DNA of 64,000 bases, taken from NCBI RefSeq assembly GCF_900095265.1, contig NZ_LT607661.1, positions 23,682-87,681 of the forward strand, written 5' to 3'. Numbering within the stretch: position 1 is the first letter of the stretch; every line of letters starts with the position of its first letter. The notes beneath the pieces were generated by a model, which saw only the letters and a program-made list of their open reading frames with translations, had not been told where the DNA came from and did no database searches. A program made the position numbers and the translations under genes. Of the stretch, positions 25,877-35,667 are shown in pieces. The stretch comes from Janthinobacterium sp. UMAB-56. Its GTDB lineage: Bacteria > Pseudomonadota > Gammaproteobacteria > Burkholderiales > Burkholderiaceae_D.

Positions 25877-28849
25877 TCAGTAGGCCAGGCGGCCCGGCAC
25901 GCTCACTTCGATCTGCGTGCCGGCGCCGGGCCGGCTGTCGATGCGCAGGCTGGCACGGATGCCGGCGGCGCGCTCGCGCATGCCGACCAGGCCCCAATGG
26001 CCGGGCCGCTGGCCTGTTTGTGCCACGGCGTCATCGAGACCGCAGCCATCGTCGCGCACGCGCAGTGTGAAGGCCTGCTCCGCATAGTCGAGTTCCAGCA
26101 CGATGTTTGCCGCCTCCGCATAGCGCGAGGCGTTGAACAGCGCTTCGCGCGCGATGGCATAGATCTCGTCATGCACGCGTGGCTGCAGGCGCCGGCAGCT
26201 GCCGCTGACCTGTACCGTGAAGGCGTGCGCGCGGTGCTCGGCCAGGCCCTTGCCGAATTGCTGCAGCGCCAGCCGCAGTTCGTCGGGTTCGGCCGAGGCG
26301 CGCAAGTCCATGATCTGGTCGCGGCCTTCGATCAGCAACTGGTCAGCCAGGTTGAGGGTGCCATCGAGGCGCGCCCGTTCGCGCGTGCCCTTGGGCAGCA
26401 TGTCGGCATGTGCATGGAACGACAGGATCAGGCCCTGCACGCTTTGCAGCAGGGTGTCGTGCAGCGAACGGGCGATGCGCGAGCGTTCGGCCAGGCGCTC
26501 CTGCAAGCGTTCCTGCAAGCGTTCCTGCATATCGCGCGTCAGGTGGCGGATGCGCAGCACATAGCCGCCATACAGCAGCAGCGCGGCGCCCAGCGCCAGC
26601 AGCAGAACGAACCACGGCGTTTGCACGAAGGCGGGCGCGATCACGATGTCGAGCCCCGCCCCCTGCGTGTTCCAGACGCCATCTTCGTTGGCGGCCGTGA
26701 CGTCGAAGCGATAGCTGCCGGGTGCAAGGTTGGTGTAGTACGCCACGCGGCGTCCCACCGCTTCCTGCCAGCCGGTGTCCACGCCCGCCAGCCGGTAGCG
26801 CAGGCGCACGCGTTCCGGCATCGACAGGCTCAGGGCCGTGAAGCCGATCTGCAGGGCCTTGCTGCCTTGCGGCAGGTGGCGCGGCTTGCCATCGTCCAGC
26901 GCGTAGCGCACGCCGTCGGCCAGCAAGCTGTGGATCTGCACCGGCGGCGGCAGGCGATTGCGGCGGATATGCAGCGGGTCGAGCATGGCGATGGTGGCCG
27001 AGGTGGAGAACCACAGCTTGCCATCGGGCGCATGGATCAGCGAAGGCACGGGGCGCAGCTGCGAGGCATGTCCCTGCAAGCCGTCGAGCGCGTCGAAACG
27101 TTCCGAATCGACGGGGCTGCCGTCCCGCATCCACGCGGCCAGGCTGGCGGCGCCGATATGCTCGATGCCGTCCGCGCCATGCAGCCACAGGTCGCCGTCC
27201 GGCAGGCGCACGATGCCAGACACGCCGCGAAACAGGGCGCCGTGGGTGCCGCGCAAGGTGTGGAAGCGGCCGGCGCGGTACAGGGCCACGCCGTTTTCGC
27301 CGCCGGCCCACATTGCGTCGCCATCGCGGTACAGCTGCAGCACGCTGCCCACTTGCAAGCCCTCGGCTGCGCCGAGGCGTTTGACGGCGCCCGCGCGCTG
27401 GCCGTCGGCCACCAGGCTGACTGTATTGTCGGCATGGCCCAGCCAGACGGTGCCGGCGCCATCGATCGCCATGGCCGTGGTCAGCACCGCCGGCAGGCCG
27501 GACAGGCCGCCGTTCGCGCGCCATTTTCCGCCGCTCAGGCGAAACAGGCCGCCGCCGGAAAACGAGGCCCATAGCGCGCCCGAGCGGTCTTGCTGCAGCG
27601 CCTGCGGATCGAGTCCCCGCACGGGCGGCGCCACGCGCGTCATGCTGCCGTTGCGCGCGCGATGGTGCAGCTCCTGCTCGTTGCCCAGCCATAGCGTGCC
27701 GTCCGGCGCCCGGTGGCTGGCCGACAGCGTCCCTTTCAAGATCACTTTTTGCTCCCCGTCGGCGGTAAAGCTGCGCACGTCGCCCACGTAGTCGCCGATC
27801 CACACATCGCCATCGGGCCCCGGCAGCATGCCGGGATGGTCGAAGGGCACGGCGACGGGCAAGGTCTTCAGGCGATTTGGTCGCAGCCGGTCCAGGCCGG
27901 TCGAAGTGCCGAACCACAGATTGCCTTCGCGGTCCTGGAACGACGTTTGCGGCAGCGGGCCGCTGATGCCGTTCTGGAGCGTCAGGCGCTGGGCCGCCAG
28001 GCTGGGGCCGGAAGGGTCAAGCTTGCGTTCAATGCCATCGGGCTGCATCAGCCACATGGTGCCGGCGCGGTCGAAGCGGATGCCGTTGCCCCTGGCGTCG
28101 GGCCGGATGGGTGCACCGCCGCGCGGCGCGCTGGTGCGCACGCGATAGTAATTGTTTTGCGTGTCGACCGCCCAGATGGCGCCATCGGGCCCTTCATCCA
28201 TGCTGATGAGCATGGTGCGCGGCCAGGCATGGGAAAAGCGCGCCTGGCCCGGCTTGCGGAAAAATACGCCATGCATGGTGCCCATCCACTGCGTGCCATC
28301 GCGCCCGAACAGGATCTGGTACACGCGCTTGTCGGGCAGGCCCACGTTGGCTGCCTGCGCAACAAAGCGGTCTGCACCCGGCGCCAGGCGTGCCGCGCCA
28401 TCGCGCGTGCCGACCCAGATGGCGCCGTCGGGCGCAACCTCGATATGGAACACGGCGCCCGACGGCAAGCCGTCCGCTTCGCGGTAGGTGCGCGTGCCAT
28501 TCTGGCGAAAGACGCTGACCCCGCCGAGGCGGTAGCCGACCCACACGGCGCCGTCCGGCGGCGTGGCCAGTCCCAGCACATTGCTCGACGGCAGGCGGTG
28601 GCCGACCACGCTGTCCACGCGATCGAAGCCCACGCCATCGTAGCGGTACAGACCCGTGGCCGTGGCGATCCACAGCCAGCCATCCTTGCCCTGGGCGAAT
28701 TTCAGCACGTCGACGGGCGCGCCTTGCAAGGCGCCCCAGGCGTTGTGGGTGTAGTCGGACAGCAGGGGGGCAGGGGCGGCCGCCCACGCGTGCAGCTGGC
28801 ACGCCAGCAGGGGCAAAAGCAACAGGCGGCGCAGCAGGCGAGCGGACAT
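25877..28849 (-). CDS. two-component-propeller sensor histidine kinase (HisKA_3)
   Basis: 990 residues. Signal peptide (LLLPLLACQLHAWAA), then about 600 residues of periplasmic Reg_prop beta-propeller repeats (W.G......DR, e.g. GWLWIATATGLYRYDG, AIWVGTRDGAARL, NLWFGTSTGLDRL), a Y_Y_Y domain (about 690-745: RLRYRLAGVDTGW, YYTNLAPGSYRF), one transmembrane helix (WFVLLLALGAALLLYGGYVL), a HisKA_3 dimerisation domain with phospho-acceptor His797 (IARSLHDTLLQS) and a HATPase_c domain (FNASRYAEAANIV, DDGCGLDD, GLVGMRERA). HisKA_3 kinases normally pair with NarL-type regulators; none is adjacent. Ligand unknown; related sensors detect poly- or oligosaccharides. Confidence 0.9.
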   Translation of the reverse strand: MSARLLRRLLLLPLLACQLHAWAAAPAPLLSDYTHNAWGALQGAPVDVLKFAQGKDGWLWIATATGLYRYDGVGFDRVDSVVGHRLPSSNVLGLATPPDGAVWVGYRLGGVSVFRQNGTRTYREADGLPSGAVFHIEVAPDGAIWVGTRDGAARLAPGADRFVAQAANVGLPDKRVYQILFGRDGTQWMGTMHGVFFRKPGQARFSHAWPRTMLISMDEGPDGAIWAVDTQNNYYRVRTSAPRGGAPIRPDARGNGIRFDRAGTMWLMQPDGIERKLDPSGPSLAAQRLTLQNGISGPLPQTSFQDREGNLWFGTSTGLDRLRPNRLKTLPVAVPFDHPGMLPGPDGDVWIGDYVGDVRSFTADGEQKVILKGTLSASHRAPDGTLWLGNEQELHHRARNGSMTRVAPPVRGLDPQALQQDRSGALWASFSGGGLFRLSGGKWRANGGLSGLPAVLTTAMAIDGAGTVWLGHADNTVSLVADGQRAGAVKRLGAAEGLQVGSVLQLYRDGDAMWAGGENGVALYRAGRFHTLRGTHGALFRGVSGIVRLPDGDLWLHGADGIEHIGAASLAAWMRDGSPVDSERFDALDGLQGHASQLRPVPSLIHAPDGKLWFSTSATIAMLDPLHIRRNRLPPPVQIHSLLADGVRYALDDGKPRHLPQGSKALQIGFTALSLSMPERVRLRYRLAGVDTGWQEAVGRRVAYYTNLAPGSYRFDVTAANEDGVWNTQGAGLDIVIAPAFVQTPWFVLLLALGAALLLYGGYVLRIRHLTRDMQERLQERLQERLAERSRIARSLHDTLLQSVQGLILSFHAHADMLPKGTRERARLDGTLNLADQLLIEGRDQIMDLRASAEPDELRLALQQFGKGLAEHRAHAFTVQVSGSCRRLQPRVHDEIYAIAREALFNASRYAEAANIVLELDYAEQAFTLRVRDDGCGLDDAVAQTGQRPGHWGLVGMRERAAGIRASLRIDSRPGAGTQIEVSVPGRLAY

Positions 28850-28910
28850 CGGGGCAGAGGGAGGTGGCAGGGCATTGATTGTAGCGCAGCGCCTGGCCTT
28901 GCAGCAGGCA

Positions 28911-28940
28911 AAAAAAAGCCTGCGCGGGGAGGCGCAGGCT
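28911..28940 (-). terminator. rho-independent terminator of sodB
   Basis: On the minus strand, stem AGCCTGCGC / GCGCAGGCT with a six-base loop, followed by seven T (the A run at 28911-28917). It lies 42 bp past the sodB stop. Confidence 0.9.
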
Positions 28941-28981
28941 TCTTCTTGCCCTAAGTTGACAGGATTGCCAACAACTCGCGC

Positions 28982-29560
28982 TTACGCGAAGTTCTTGGCA
29001 ACGAAGTCCCAGTTGACCAGGCCCCAGAACGTTTCCACGTACTTGGCGCGCAGGTTGCGGTAGTCGATGTAGTAGGCGTGTTCCCAGACGTCGCAGGTCA
29101 GCAGTGGCTTGTCGCCCGTGGTCAATGGGCAGCCGGCGTTCGAGGTGTTGACGATGTCGACGGAGCCGTCGGCTTTTTGCACCAGCCAGGTCCAGCCCGA
29201 ACCGAAGTTGCCCACGCACGACTTGGTGAATTCTTCCTTGAACTTGTCGAACGACGACCATTTGGCGTTGATCGCGTCTGCCACGGCACCGCTAGGCGCG
29301 CCGCCGCCGGCCGGCTTCATGCCGTTCCAGTAGAAGGTGTGGTTCCATACCTGGGCTGCATTGTTGAAGATGCCGCCCGACGATTTCTTGATGATCTCTT
29401 CCAGCGACAGGTTCTCGAACTCGGTGCCCTTGATCAGGTTGTTCAAGTTGGTGACATACGCCTGGTGATGCTTGGCATAGTGGTATTCCAGGGTTTCTTT
29501 CGAAATATGCGGCGCCAGAGCGTCCATTTCATACGGCAGTGGTGGCAGAGTATGTTCCAT
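28982..29560 (-). CDS. sodB: iron superoxide dismutase
   Basis: 192 residues, cytosolic. Dismutates superoxide to oxygen and hydrogen peroxide. Metal ligands His27 (EYHYAKHH), His74 (WNHTFYW), Asp157 and His161 (CDVWEHAYY). Gln70 in NNAAQVW is the residue typical of iron-type rather than manganese-type enzymes. ATG 29560 ([15 protein letters not shown]) matches the family start; the frame is open upstream to 29659. Monocistronic, with its own terminator. Confidence 0.96.
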   Translation of the reverse strand: MEHTLPPLPYEMDALAPHISKETLEYHYAKHHQAYVTNLNNLIKGTEFENLSLEEIIKKSSGGIFNNAAQVWNHTFYWNGMKPAGGGAPSGAVADAINAKWSSFDKFKEEFTKSCVGNFGSGWTWLVQKADGSVDIVNTSNAGCPLTTGDKPLLTCDVWEHAYYIDYRNLRAKYVETFWGLVNWDFVAKNFA

Positions 29561-29772
29561 GTGATGTCCCTTTGTGGTGAGTGTTCGGAGTCTTCCGGCT
29601 TGCGGCCGGAGGGTTGAGCCTTGCGTGCTTGAACCAAGCATTCTTGCTGAACGAGCCACTATTGTAAAGCGGATGCGCCATTGCTGCAGATTCCGGCACG
29701 CGTCGCGGATGCCGTTCGCGTAGTGATTCTCGTTTAGCTTGAGCTGCTTGGAAACGTTCCCAGCCGCAAGCC

Positions 29773-30792
29773 TCAGCGGATGCGCCGCGTGGTCTCGCGT
29801 ACGATGAGTTCCAGTGGCGGAATGGCCGCCTGCACGGCTTCGCCATTGATCAGTCCAAGCAGCGCCTCGGTGGCGATGCGGCCGATGTCGTACAGGGGCT
29901 GGTGGATGGTCGTCAGCGGTGGCGTCGTGTAGGACGAGCCGGGCAAGTCATCGAATCCGACGAGCGAGATATCGTCGGGCACGCGGATGCCCTTGCGGTA
30001 CAGGCACAGGCGCACGCCATAGGCGGACAGGTCGTTGGCGGCGAAGACGGCGCTGAATTGCTGCTGCGTATCGAACAGATGGTTCATGGCCAGCATGCCA
30101 CTTGCCTCGTGGAAATCGCCTTCCACCATCAGCTTCGGGTCGATGGCGATGTCCGCTTCGCGCAGCGCGCGCTGGTAGCCCGTCAGGCGCTCAGCCGCAT
30201 CCGTGTTGTTGGCCGGGCCGGAGACAAAGGCGATGCGGCGGTGGCCCAGTTCCACCAGGTGGCGCACGGCCAGGTAGGCGCCGTATTCGTTGTCGAGCTT
30301 GAAGCCGATGGCGCTTTTCGTGGCCAGCAGGCGGCCCGTCGAGACGATGGGCCGCTGCTGCGAAAAATCGAGCACGCTCTGGTCCGAGATCCGCCCCGAC
30401 AGCAGGATGATGCCGTCGACTTTCCGCGCCAGCAGCAAACGGATGCGGTCGGCTTCCTCCTGCGCATTCCAGTGCCCGCTGACGATGACGGATGCATAGC
30501 CCGTGTCTTTCAGGCCGTCGTCCACGCCGCGCAGGCTTTCGTCGAAGAAGGGGCTGGAAATATCCTGCACCACGATGCCGATGGTCATCGAGCGGCCCTT
30601 CTTCAAGCCCTGGGCCATCTGATTCGGCGCGAATTTCATGTGCGCAATGGCCGCCAGCACGGCGTCGCGCTTGTCGTCCGAGACCCTGGCCGTGCCGTTC
30701 AGGATGCGCGAGACGGTGCTGGGCGAGACCCCGGCCTGGCGTGCCACGTCGAGCAAGGTGGAAGGGGGAGCAGAGTGGGCGCTATCGTTCAA
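29773..30792 (-). CDS. LacI-family repressor of the beta-glucoside operon
   Basis: 339 residues. LacI HTH at about 13-35 ([21 protein letters not shown]), hinge region ([14 protein letters not shown]), and a periplasmic-binding-protein-like effector domain ([60 protein letters not shown]). Divergent from the ABC-sugar operon, separated by 378 bp. A near-perfect operator lies 41 bp upstream of its own start and two perfect ones lie on the operon side, so it probably represses both itself and the operon until a sugar binds (inference). Confidence 0.93.
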   Translation of the reverse strand: MNDSAHSAPPSTLLDVARQAGVSPSTVSRILNGTARVSDDKRDAVLAAIAHMKFAPNQMAQGLKKGRSMTIGIVVQDISSPFFDESLRGVDDGLKDTGYASVIVSGHWNAQEEADRIRLLLARKVDGIILLSGRISDQSVLDFSQQRPIVSTGRLLATKSAIGFKLDNEYGAYLAVRHLVELGHRRIAFVSGPANNTDAAERLTGYQRALREADIAIDPKLMVEGDFHEASGMLAMNHLFDTQQQFSAVFAANDLSAYGVRLCLYRKGIRVPDDISLVGFDDLPGSSYTTPPLTTIHQPLYDIGRIATEALLGLINGEAVQAAIPPLELIVRETTRRIR

Positions 30793-30832
30793 GGCGGTTC
30801 CTGGGTATCAATATGGCTGGTTGTCAGTGCTC

Positions 30833-30846
30833 TGAAAACCTTTTCA
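30833..30846. promoter_or_regulatory. LacI-type operator O1 (one mismatch)
   Basis: TGAAAACCTTTTCA, identical to the other two sites except one central base (CC for CG). It lies 41 bp from the regulator's start codon, suited to autoregulation. Confidence 0.75.
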
Positions 30847-30955
30847 TCGAAAGATTACCATAACTGGCCGATAAGGCCGCAGGTCGGCGTCAGCCGACAG
30901 CCCAGGGCCAACTCTGCGTCGGATTTCGCGTCGAAACGCTCATCCGACTCAAGCG

Positions 30956-30969
30956 TGAAAACGTTTTCA
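30956..30969. promoter_or_regulatory. LacI-type operator O2
   Basis: Perfect 14-bp palindrome TGAAAACGTTTTCA with the central CG typical of LacI/GalR-family operators. Confidence 0.85.
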
Positions 30970-31080
30970 TAAAAAACAACAGCCTCTGAGTGGCGATTTT
31001 TTGCATCTTTTCATAGGGGAATACGCGTCACGACGTGCGGCTTCGCAAGCTGTCCTCAATAAAAATGACAACTTTTTCGG

Positions 31081-31109
31081 TTGACTTGATTTTCTTTGCG
31101 GTGTTAAAT
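31081..31109 (+). promoter_or_regulatory. sigma70 promoter of the sugar operon
   Basis: TTGACT at 31081-31086, exactly 17 bp, then TTAAAT at 31104-31109. Predicted start near 31116, so operator O3 covers the initial transcribed region. Confidence 0.8.
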
Positions 31110-31122
31110 AGAACACATGTTG

Positions 31123-31136
31123 TGAAAACGTTTTCA
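31123..31136. promoter_or_regulatory. LacI-type operator O3
   Basis: Second perfect TGAAAACGTTTTCA, 154 bp (about 15 helical turns) centre-to-centre minus rounding from O2 (start-to-start 167 bp), located just downstream of the predicted -10. It would block transcription when bound, possibly with looping to O2. Confidence 0.85.
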
Positions 31137-31170
31137 AGATAGAAGACGCTCAATAAACGGAGATGAAATA

Positions 31171-32451
31171 ATGAAGTCAAGCATACTTGGCGCCGCCCCT
31201 CTGGCAGCGCTGACCCTGGCCTTTGGCGTGGCCGCAGCCGTCCCGCCGGCCCCAGTGCTGCCGGCGCTGGCCCCTGCCACGATTACCGTCGCCTCGTTCC
31301 CCGACCTGGACCGCGCCGTCAAGACCGCCTTGCCACTATGGGAAAAGCTGTACCCGCAAGTGAAGGTCAAGCTGGTCAGCCTGCAGATCGACGACCACCA
31401 CAATTCGATGACGACGGCGCTGGCGGCCGGTGCGCGCCTGCCTGACGTGATGGCCATCGACTTCCGCTATGTCGGCAGTTTCGCCGAATCGAAGGGCATG
31501 GAAGACCTCTTGCTGCCGCCTTACGGGGCAGGGCAGTACCGTGCCCAGTTCGTGCCGTTCACCTTTGTGCAGGCGACCAGTTCGCGCGGCACCCTGGGCG
31601 CCATGCCGGCCGACCTGGGACCTGGCACCCTGTTCTACCGCAAGGACTTGATGGACAAGGCGGGCATCAAGGAGGCCGACCTGACGCAGTCATGGGAGTC
31701 GTATATCGCCGCCGGCAAGAAGCTCAAGGCCGCCACCGGCACCTACTTGCTGGCCGGCGCCAGCGACCTGGCCGATATCTATATCCGCGCCAACCTGAAA
31801 GATGGCGAGGGCATTTATTTTGGCGACAAGGGGCAAGTGCTGGTCGATTCTCCGCGCTTCGTGAAAGCGTTCGAGCTGGCCAAGGCGGCGCGGGTGGCGG
31901 GGATCGATGCGCGCACCGTGGCCTGGACGGGCGAGTGGGCCGAGGGCTTCAAGCGCGACAAGGTGGCCAGCCAGATGATGGGTTCCTGGCTCAGCGGCCA
32001 CCTGGCGAAATGGCTGGCGCCCGATTCCAAAGGCCAGTGGCGCGCGGCAAACTTGCCGGCCGGCGCGCTGGCCTCGTATGGCGGCTCCTTTTACGGCATC
32101 CCGAAAAAGGCGAGCAACAAGGCACAAGCGTGGGAATTCATCAAGTTCATGACTGTCAACAAGGACATCCAGCTGCATTCCTTGAAGGAGATCGGCGCCT
32201 TCCCGGCACTGAAGGCGGCGTATGCGGACCCGATGATGGACGAGCCACAGGCGTATTTCGGCGGCCAGAAAACGCGCCTGCTGGCGCGCGACACGGCGGC
32301 GAAGATTCCCGTCATCCGCGTCGACAAGTTCGACGCCGTGGCGCGCGACATCGTCAACATGGAGCTGGAAAGCGTGCTGGCGCAAAACAAGGATATCAAG
32401 GCGGCCCTGGCCGACGCCAAGGCCCTGATCACCCACCGCGCGCGGCGCTAG
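31171..32451 (+). CDS. ABC transporter sugar-binding protein
   Basis: 426 residues, solute-binding protein family 1. An N-terminal signal sequence (LGAAPLAALTLAFGVAAA) has no lipobox cysteine, so a soluble periplasmic protein is likely. Two-lobed fold signatures: TITVASFPDLDRAV, RLPDVMAIDFRYVGSFAE, LFYRKDLMDKAGI, AGASDLADIYIRANL and SYGGSFYGIPKKASNKAQAW near the hinge. First gene of the operon; it delivers sugar, probably a beta-glucoside such as cellobiose given the GH1 gene, to the permeases. Confidence 0.92.
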   Translation: MKSSILGAAPLAALTLAFGVAAAVPPAPVLPALAPATITVASFPDLDRAVKTALPLWEKLYPQVKVKLVSLQIDDHHNSMTTALAAGARLPDVMAIDFRYVGSFAESKGMEDLLLPPYGAGQYRAQFVPFTFVQATSSRGTLGAMPADLGPGTLFYRKDLMDKAGIKEADLTQSWESYIAAGKKLKAATGTYLLAGASDLADIYIRANLKDGEGIYFGDKGQVLVDSPRFVKAFELAKAARVAGIDARTVAWTGEWAEGFKRDKVASQMMGSWLSGHLAKWLAPDSKGQWRAANLPAGALASYGGSFYGIPKKASNKAQAWEFIKFMTVNKDIQLHSLKEIGAFPALKAAYADPMMDEPQAYFGGQKTRLLARDTAAKIPVIRVDKFDAVARDIVNMELESVLAQNKDIKAALADAKALITHRARR

Positions 32452-32458
32452 GAGCAGC

Positions 32459-33451
32459 ATGAACACGACCATGCCTTGTACCGAAGGCGCCGCAGCTGCC
32501 ACGCGGCCCGCCAGGAAACGCTACAACATGAAGCAGTGGGCGCCGTACATTTTCATCAGCCCTTTCTTCATCCTGTTCGCCGTCTTCAGCCTGTTTCCGC
32601 TGCTGTTTTCCATCTATCTGTCATTCAACCAGTGGGAAGCGGCCAGCGGCGTGGAAGCCATGCAGTGGGTGGGCCTGGACAACTACAAATATGCGTTGAC
32701 GGACCCGTGGTTTTTGCGCTCGCTGGGCAATACCCTGTGGCTGGCGCTGGCCTCGGGCGTGCCGCAGCACCTGGTGGCCATTCCGCTGGCAGCTTTCATC
32801 CATAGCAGCTTCAAGCGCTCGCGCAACCTGGTGATCGGCATTTACTTTTTACCGTTCATCACCTCCAGCGTGGCCATCGCCATGGTGTTCAACACCCTGT
32901 TCTCGCGCGACTACGGGCAGATCAATGTGCTGATCCAATGGTGCGCCAGCCTGCCGCTGGTCGGCGGCTTGTTCCCGGCGGAATCGATTGACTGGCTGGG
33001 CAGCTCGCTGTTCATCAAGCCGGCCGTCGCCTTCGTCATTTTCTGGCGCTACCTGGGCTGGAACCTGGTGTTGTATCTGTCGGCGCTGCAGGTGATCCCG
33101 AAAGATTTGTATGAAGCGGCCACCATCGATGGCGCCTCGAAGCGCCAGCAATTCTGGTATATCACCTTGCCGCAGCTGCGCCCCATGGTCTACCTGGCCG
33201 TGACCTTGACCATCATGGGTAATCTGCAGCTGTTCGAGGAACCCTTCGTGCTGGTGGCCGAATCGAGCGGCGTGAGCCAGTCGGTGATGACGACGGCCAT
33301 CTTCGTCTACAAGACAGCGTTTGCCTCGGGCGACTTCGGCACTGCATCGGCCATTTCCTGGCTGCTGTTTCTTCTCATCGCCAGCACCACCTGGGTGAAT
33401 AGCCGCATCTTCAGCCGCAACGAACGCCGAGAATCCAAGGACGCCCGATGA
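32459..33451 (+). CDS. ABC sugar permease, MalF/UgpA type
   Basis: 330 residues. Six predicted transmembrane helices (PYIFISPFFILFAVFSLFPL, NTLWLALASGVPQHLVAIPL, and following) and the EAA loop YEAATIDGASKRQQFWYITLP, which docks the ATPase. The N-terminal ~20 residues are a polar tail. Starts 7 bp after the binding-protein stop, and its end overlaps the next permease by 4 bp. Confidence 0.93.
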   Translation: MNTTMPCTEGAAAATRPARKRYNMKQWAPYIFISPFFILFAVFSLFPLLFSIYLSFNQWEAASGVEAMQWVGLDNYKYALTDPWFLRSLGNTLWLALASGVPQHLVAIPLAAFIHSSFKRSRNLVIGIYFLPFITSSVAIAMVFNTLFSRDYGQINVLIQWCASLPLVGGLFPAESIDWLGSSLFIKPAVAFVIFWRYLGWNLVLYLSALQVIPKDLYEAATIDGASKRQQFWYITLPQLRPMVYLAVTLTIMGNLQLFEEPFVLVAESSGVSQSVMTTAIFVYKTAFASGDFGTASAISWLLFLLIASTTWVNSRIFSRNERRESKDAR

Positions 33452-34266
33452 AAACCACACGCTCGATGGCCTACGCCATGGTGGCCATGGGCGCCCTGGT
33501 CATGGTCGCGCCGTTTTACTTCATGTTCGTCTTCGCCACGCATACAAGCGCAGAAATCTACAGCCTGCCGCCGCCGCGCTGGTTTGGCACGGCACTGCTG
33601 CATAACCTGGAGCTGCTGCAGGAGCGCCTGCCGTTCTGGCGCAATATCGGCATCAGCCTGTACGTGGCCCTGATGACCACCGCGCTGACCCTGTTCTTTT
33701 GTTCCCTGGGCGGCTATGCCTTCGCCATGTATGAATTCCGCTTCAAGCGGCCCCTGTTCACCCTGGTGATGGCGTCGATGATTATCCCGTCTTTCATGAA
33801 CATGATCCCGACCTTCATGCTGATGGATTTCTTCGGATGGCTGGACCAGCCGCGCGCCCTGTACGTGCCGGGAGCGGCCGGCGCACTCGGGATTTTCCTG
33901 ATGCGCCAGTACATCGGCACGGCCATCCCGAAGGATCTGATCGAGGCGGCGCGCATCGATGGCTGCGGTGAATTCGCCATTTACTGGCGTGTCGTGCTGC
34001 CGCTGATCGGCCCCGCCATGGGCACCCTGGGCCTGATCACCTTCATCAACTCGTGGAACAATTTCATCACGCCGCTGGTCGTCATGCGCTCGGTCGAGAA
34101 CTACACGATCCCGCTGGCGCTGCGCAGCATGCAGGCACCGAACAACACGGAATGGGGCGCGCTGATGACGGGCGCCGCGATTGCCGTGCTGCCGCTCTTG
34201 CTGATGTTCTTTGTCGCCTCCAAACGCCTGATCGAGGGCCTGACGCAAGGCGCCGTCAAAGGCTAG
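33448..34266 (+). CDS. ABC sugar permease, MalG/UgpE type
   Basis: 272 residues with six predicted helices (YAMVAMGALVMVAPFYFMFV, MTTALTLFFCSLGGYAFAMY, MASMIIPSFMNMIPTFMLM) and the EAA loop LIEAARIDGCGEFAIYWRVVLP. Forms the heterodimeric channel with the upstream permease. ATG overlaps the upstream TGA (ATGA), so translation is coupled. Confidence 0.93.
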   Translation: MKTTRSMAYAMVAMGALVMVAPFYFMFVFATHTSAEIYSLPPPRWFGTALLHNLELLQERLPFWRNIGISLYVALMTTALTLFFCSLGGYAFAMYEFRFKRPLFTLVMASMIIPSFMNMIPTFMLMDFFGWLDQPRALYVPGAAGALGIFLMRQYIGTAIPKDLIEAARIDGCGEFAIYWRVVLPLIGPAMGTLGLITFINSWNNFITPLVVMRSVENYTIPLALRSMQAPNNTEWGALMTGAAIAVLPLLLMFFVASKRLIEGLTQGAVKG

Positions 34267-34292
34267 TACTCTCTTAATCCACTCACACTGAC

Positions 34293-35666
34293 ATGACCAC
34301 CATGCATAACGACGACAGCAATACCCACTTTCCCGCTAGCTTCACCTGGGGCGTGGCCACCAGCGCTTACCAGATCGAGGGCGCGGCCGCCATCGATGGC
34401 CGCGGCCCATCCATCTGGGATACCTTCAGCCACACGGACGGCAAAATCATCGATGGCAGCAATGGCGACGTGGCCTGCGACCATTACCACCGCTACGTTG
34501 ATGACGTGGAGCTGATCGCCAGCCTGGGCGTGAACGCCTACCGCTTTTCCATGTCCTGGTCGAGGGTGCAGCCGGCTGGTTCGGGCGCCTGGAACGAGGC
34601 CGGCTTCGACTTCTATGCGCGCCTGCTCGACGCCCTGGCCGCGAAGGGCCTCGATGCCCATCTAACCCTGTACCACTGGGACTTGCCGCAAGCCTTGCAG
34701 GACGAGGGCGGCTGGCTCAATCGCGCCTCCTGCTACCACTTCGCCGCCTACGCGGCCGAGGTGGCGCGCCGCTTCGGTCACAAGGTCGCCAGCATCGCCA
34801 CGCATAACGAACCGTGGTGCACGGCCGTGCTGGGCCACGGCACGGGCCAGTTCGCGCCCGGCATGGCCGACACGGCCGCCGCCGTGCAAGTGTCGCACCA
34901 TCTGCTGCTGTCGCACGGCCTGGCCATGCAAGCCATGCGCGCCGTCCATCCGTCAGCCAAGCTGGGCATCGTGCTCAATCAATGGACGGCCACGCCGGCC
35001 ACCGACAGCGCGCAAGACCGCGAGCTGGCCGAACTCGAATATGCGCGCTCGGTGCAGTGGTATATGGACGCCATCTTCAAGGGTCGCTACCCGGCCCTGG
35101 CCCTGAAACACGTCGACGCTTCTGCTTTAGCTATATTTGAAAACGATTTCATAGATATCAAGCAGCCCATCGATTTCCTCGGCGTGAACTATTACACGCG
35201 CGCTTTCATGAGTGCCGAGACGCCGCCGCGCAAGCCCGAGTGCAAGCTGGGCGTCAACGACATGGGCTGGGAAACCTATCCGCAGGGTTTGACGGAGCTG
35301 TTGGTGGGCCTGCACCGCGAGTACCGGCTGCCGCCTGTCTACATCACGGAAAACGGCATGGCCGTGGCCGACAAGCCCGTTGACGGCAAGATCCATGACC
35401 AGGCGCGCATCGAGTACGTGCAGCTGCACCTGGACGCCTTGCGCGCCGTGATCGCGCAGGGCATCGACGTGCGCGGCTATTTCTACTGGAGCCTGATGGA
35501 CAACTTCGAGTGGAACTCGGGCTACGCCAAGCGCTTCGGCATGCTGTACGTCGATTACGCCACGCAGCAGCGCAGCTTCAAGGACAGCGCCCTGTGGTAC
35601 CGCGATTTCATCGCCGCACAGCGTGCCGCGCATGCCGATGCGCCGGCATTGGCGGGGGAGCACTGA
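34293..35666 (+). CDS. GH1 beta-glucosidase
   Basis: 457 residues, no signal peptide, hence cytosolic. Hydrolyses imported beta-glucosides to glucose plus aglycone. The GH1 N-terminal signature [15 protein letters not shown] is present. Acid/base Glu sits in THNEPWC and nucleophile Glu in YITENGMA. Substrate-binding landmarks are [10 protein letters not shown] and NYYTRAF, and the C-terminal [16 protein letters not shown] is complete. Placed between the permeases and the ATPase, it defines the substrate class of the whole operon. Confidence 0.95.
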   Translation: MTTMHNDDSNTHFPASFTWGVATSAYQIEGAAAIDGRGPSIWDTFSHTDGKIIDGSNGDVACDHYHRYVDDVELIASLGVNAYRFSMSWSRVQPAGSGAWNEAGFDFYARLLDALAAKGLDAHLTLYHWDLPQALQDEGGWLNRASCYHFAAYAAEVARRFGHKVASIATHNEPWCTAVLGHGTGQFAPGMADTAAAVQVSHHLLLSHGLAMQAMRAVHPSAKLGIVLNQWTATPATDSAQDRELAELEYARSVQWYMDAIFKGRYPALALKHVDASALAIFENDFIDIKQPIDFLGVNYYTRAFMSAETPPRKPECKLGVNDMGWETYPQGLTELLVGLHREYRLPPVYITENGMAVADKPVDGKIHDQARIEYVQLHLDALRAVIAQGIDVRGYFYWSLMDNFEWNSGYAKRFGMLYVDYATQQRSFKDSALWYRDFIAAQRAAHADAPALAGEH

Positions 35667-35667
35667 C

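Larger units (their letters stand above)
30793..31170. other. regulatory region between LacI gene and sugar operon
   Basis: 378 bp without a gene. Holds three TGAAAACGTTTTCA-type palindromes and a sigma70 promoter for the rightward operon (listed separately). No ORF or RNA structure is needed to explain it. Confidence 0.85.

Noticed and set aside
25787..27574. 595-codon plus-strand frame over the propeller kinase
   Set aside because: Antisense shadow; the minus strand carries kinase motifs.
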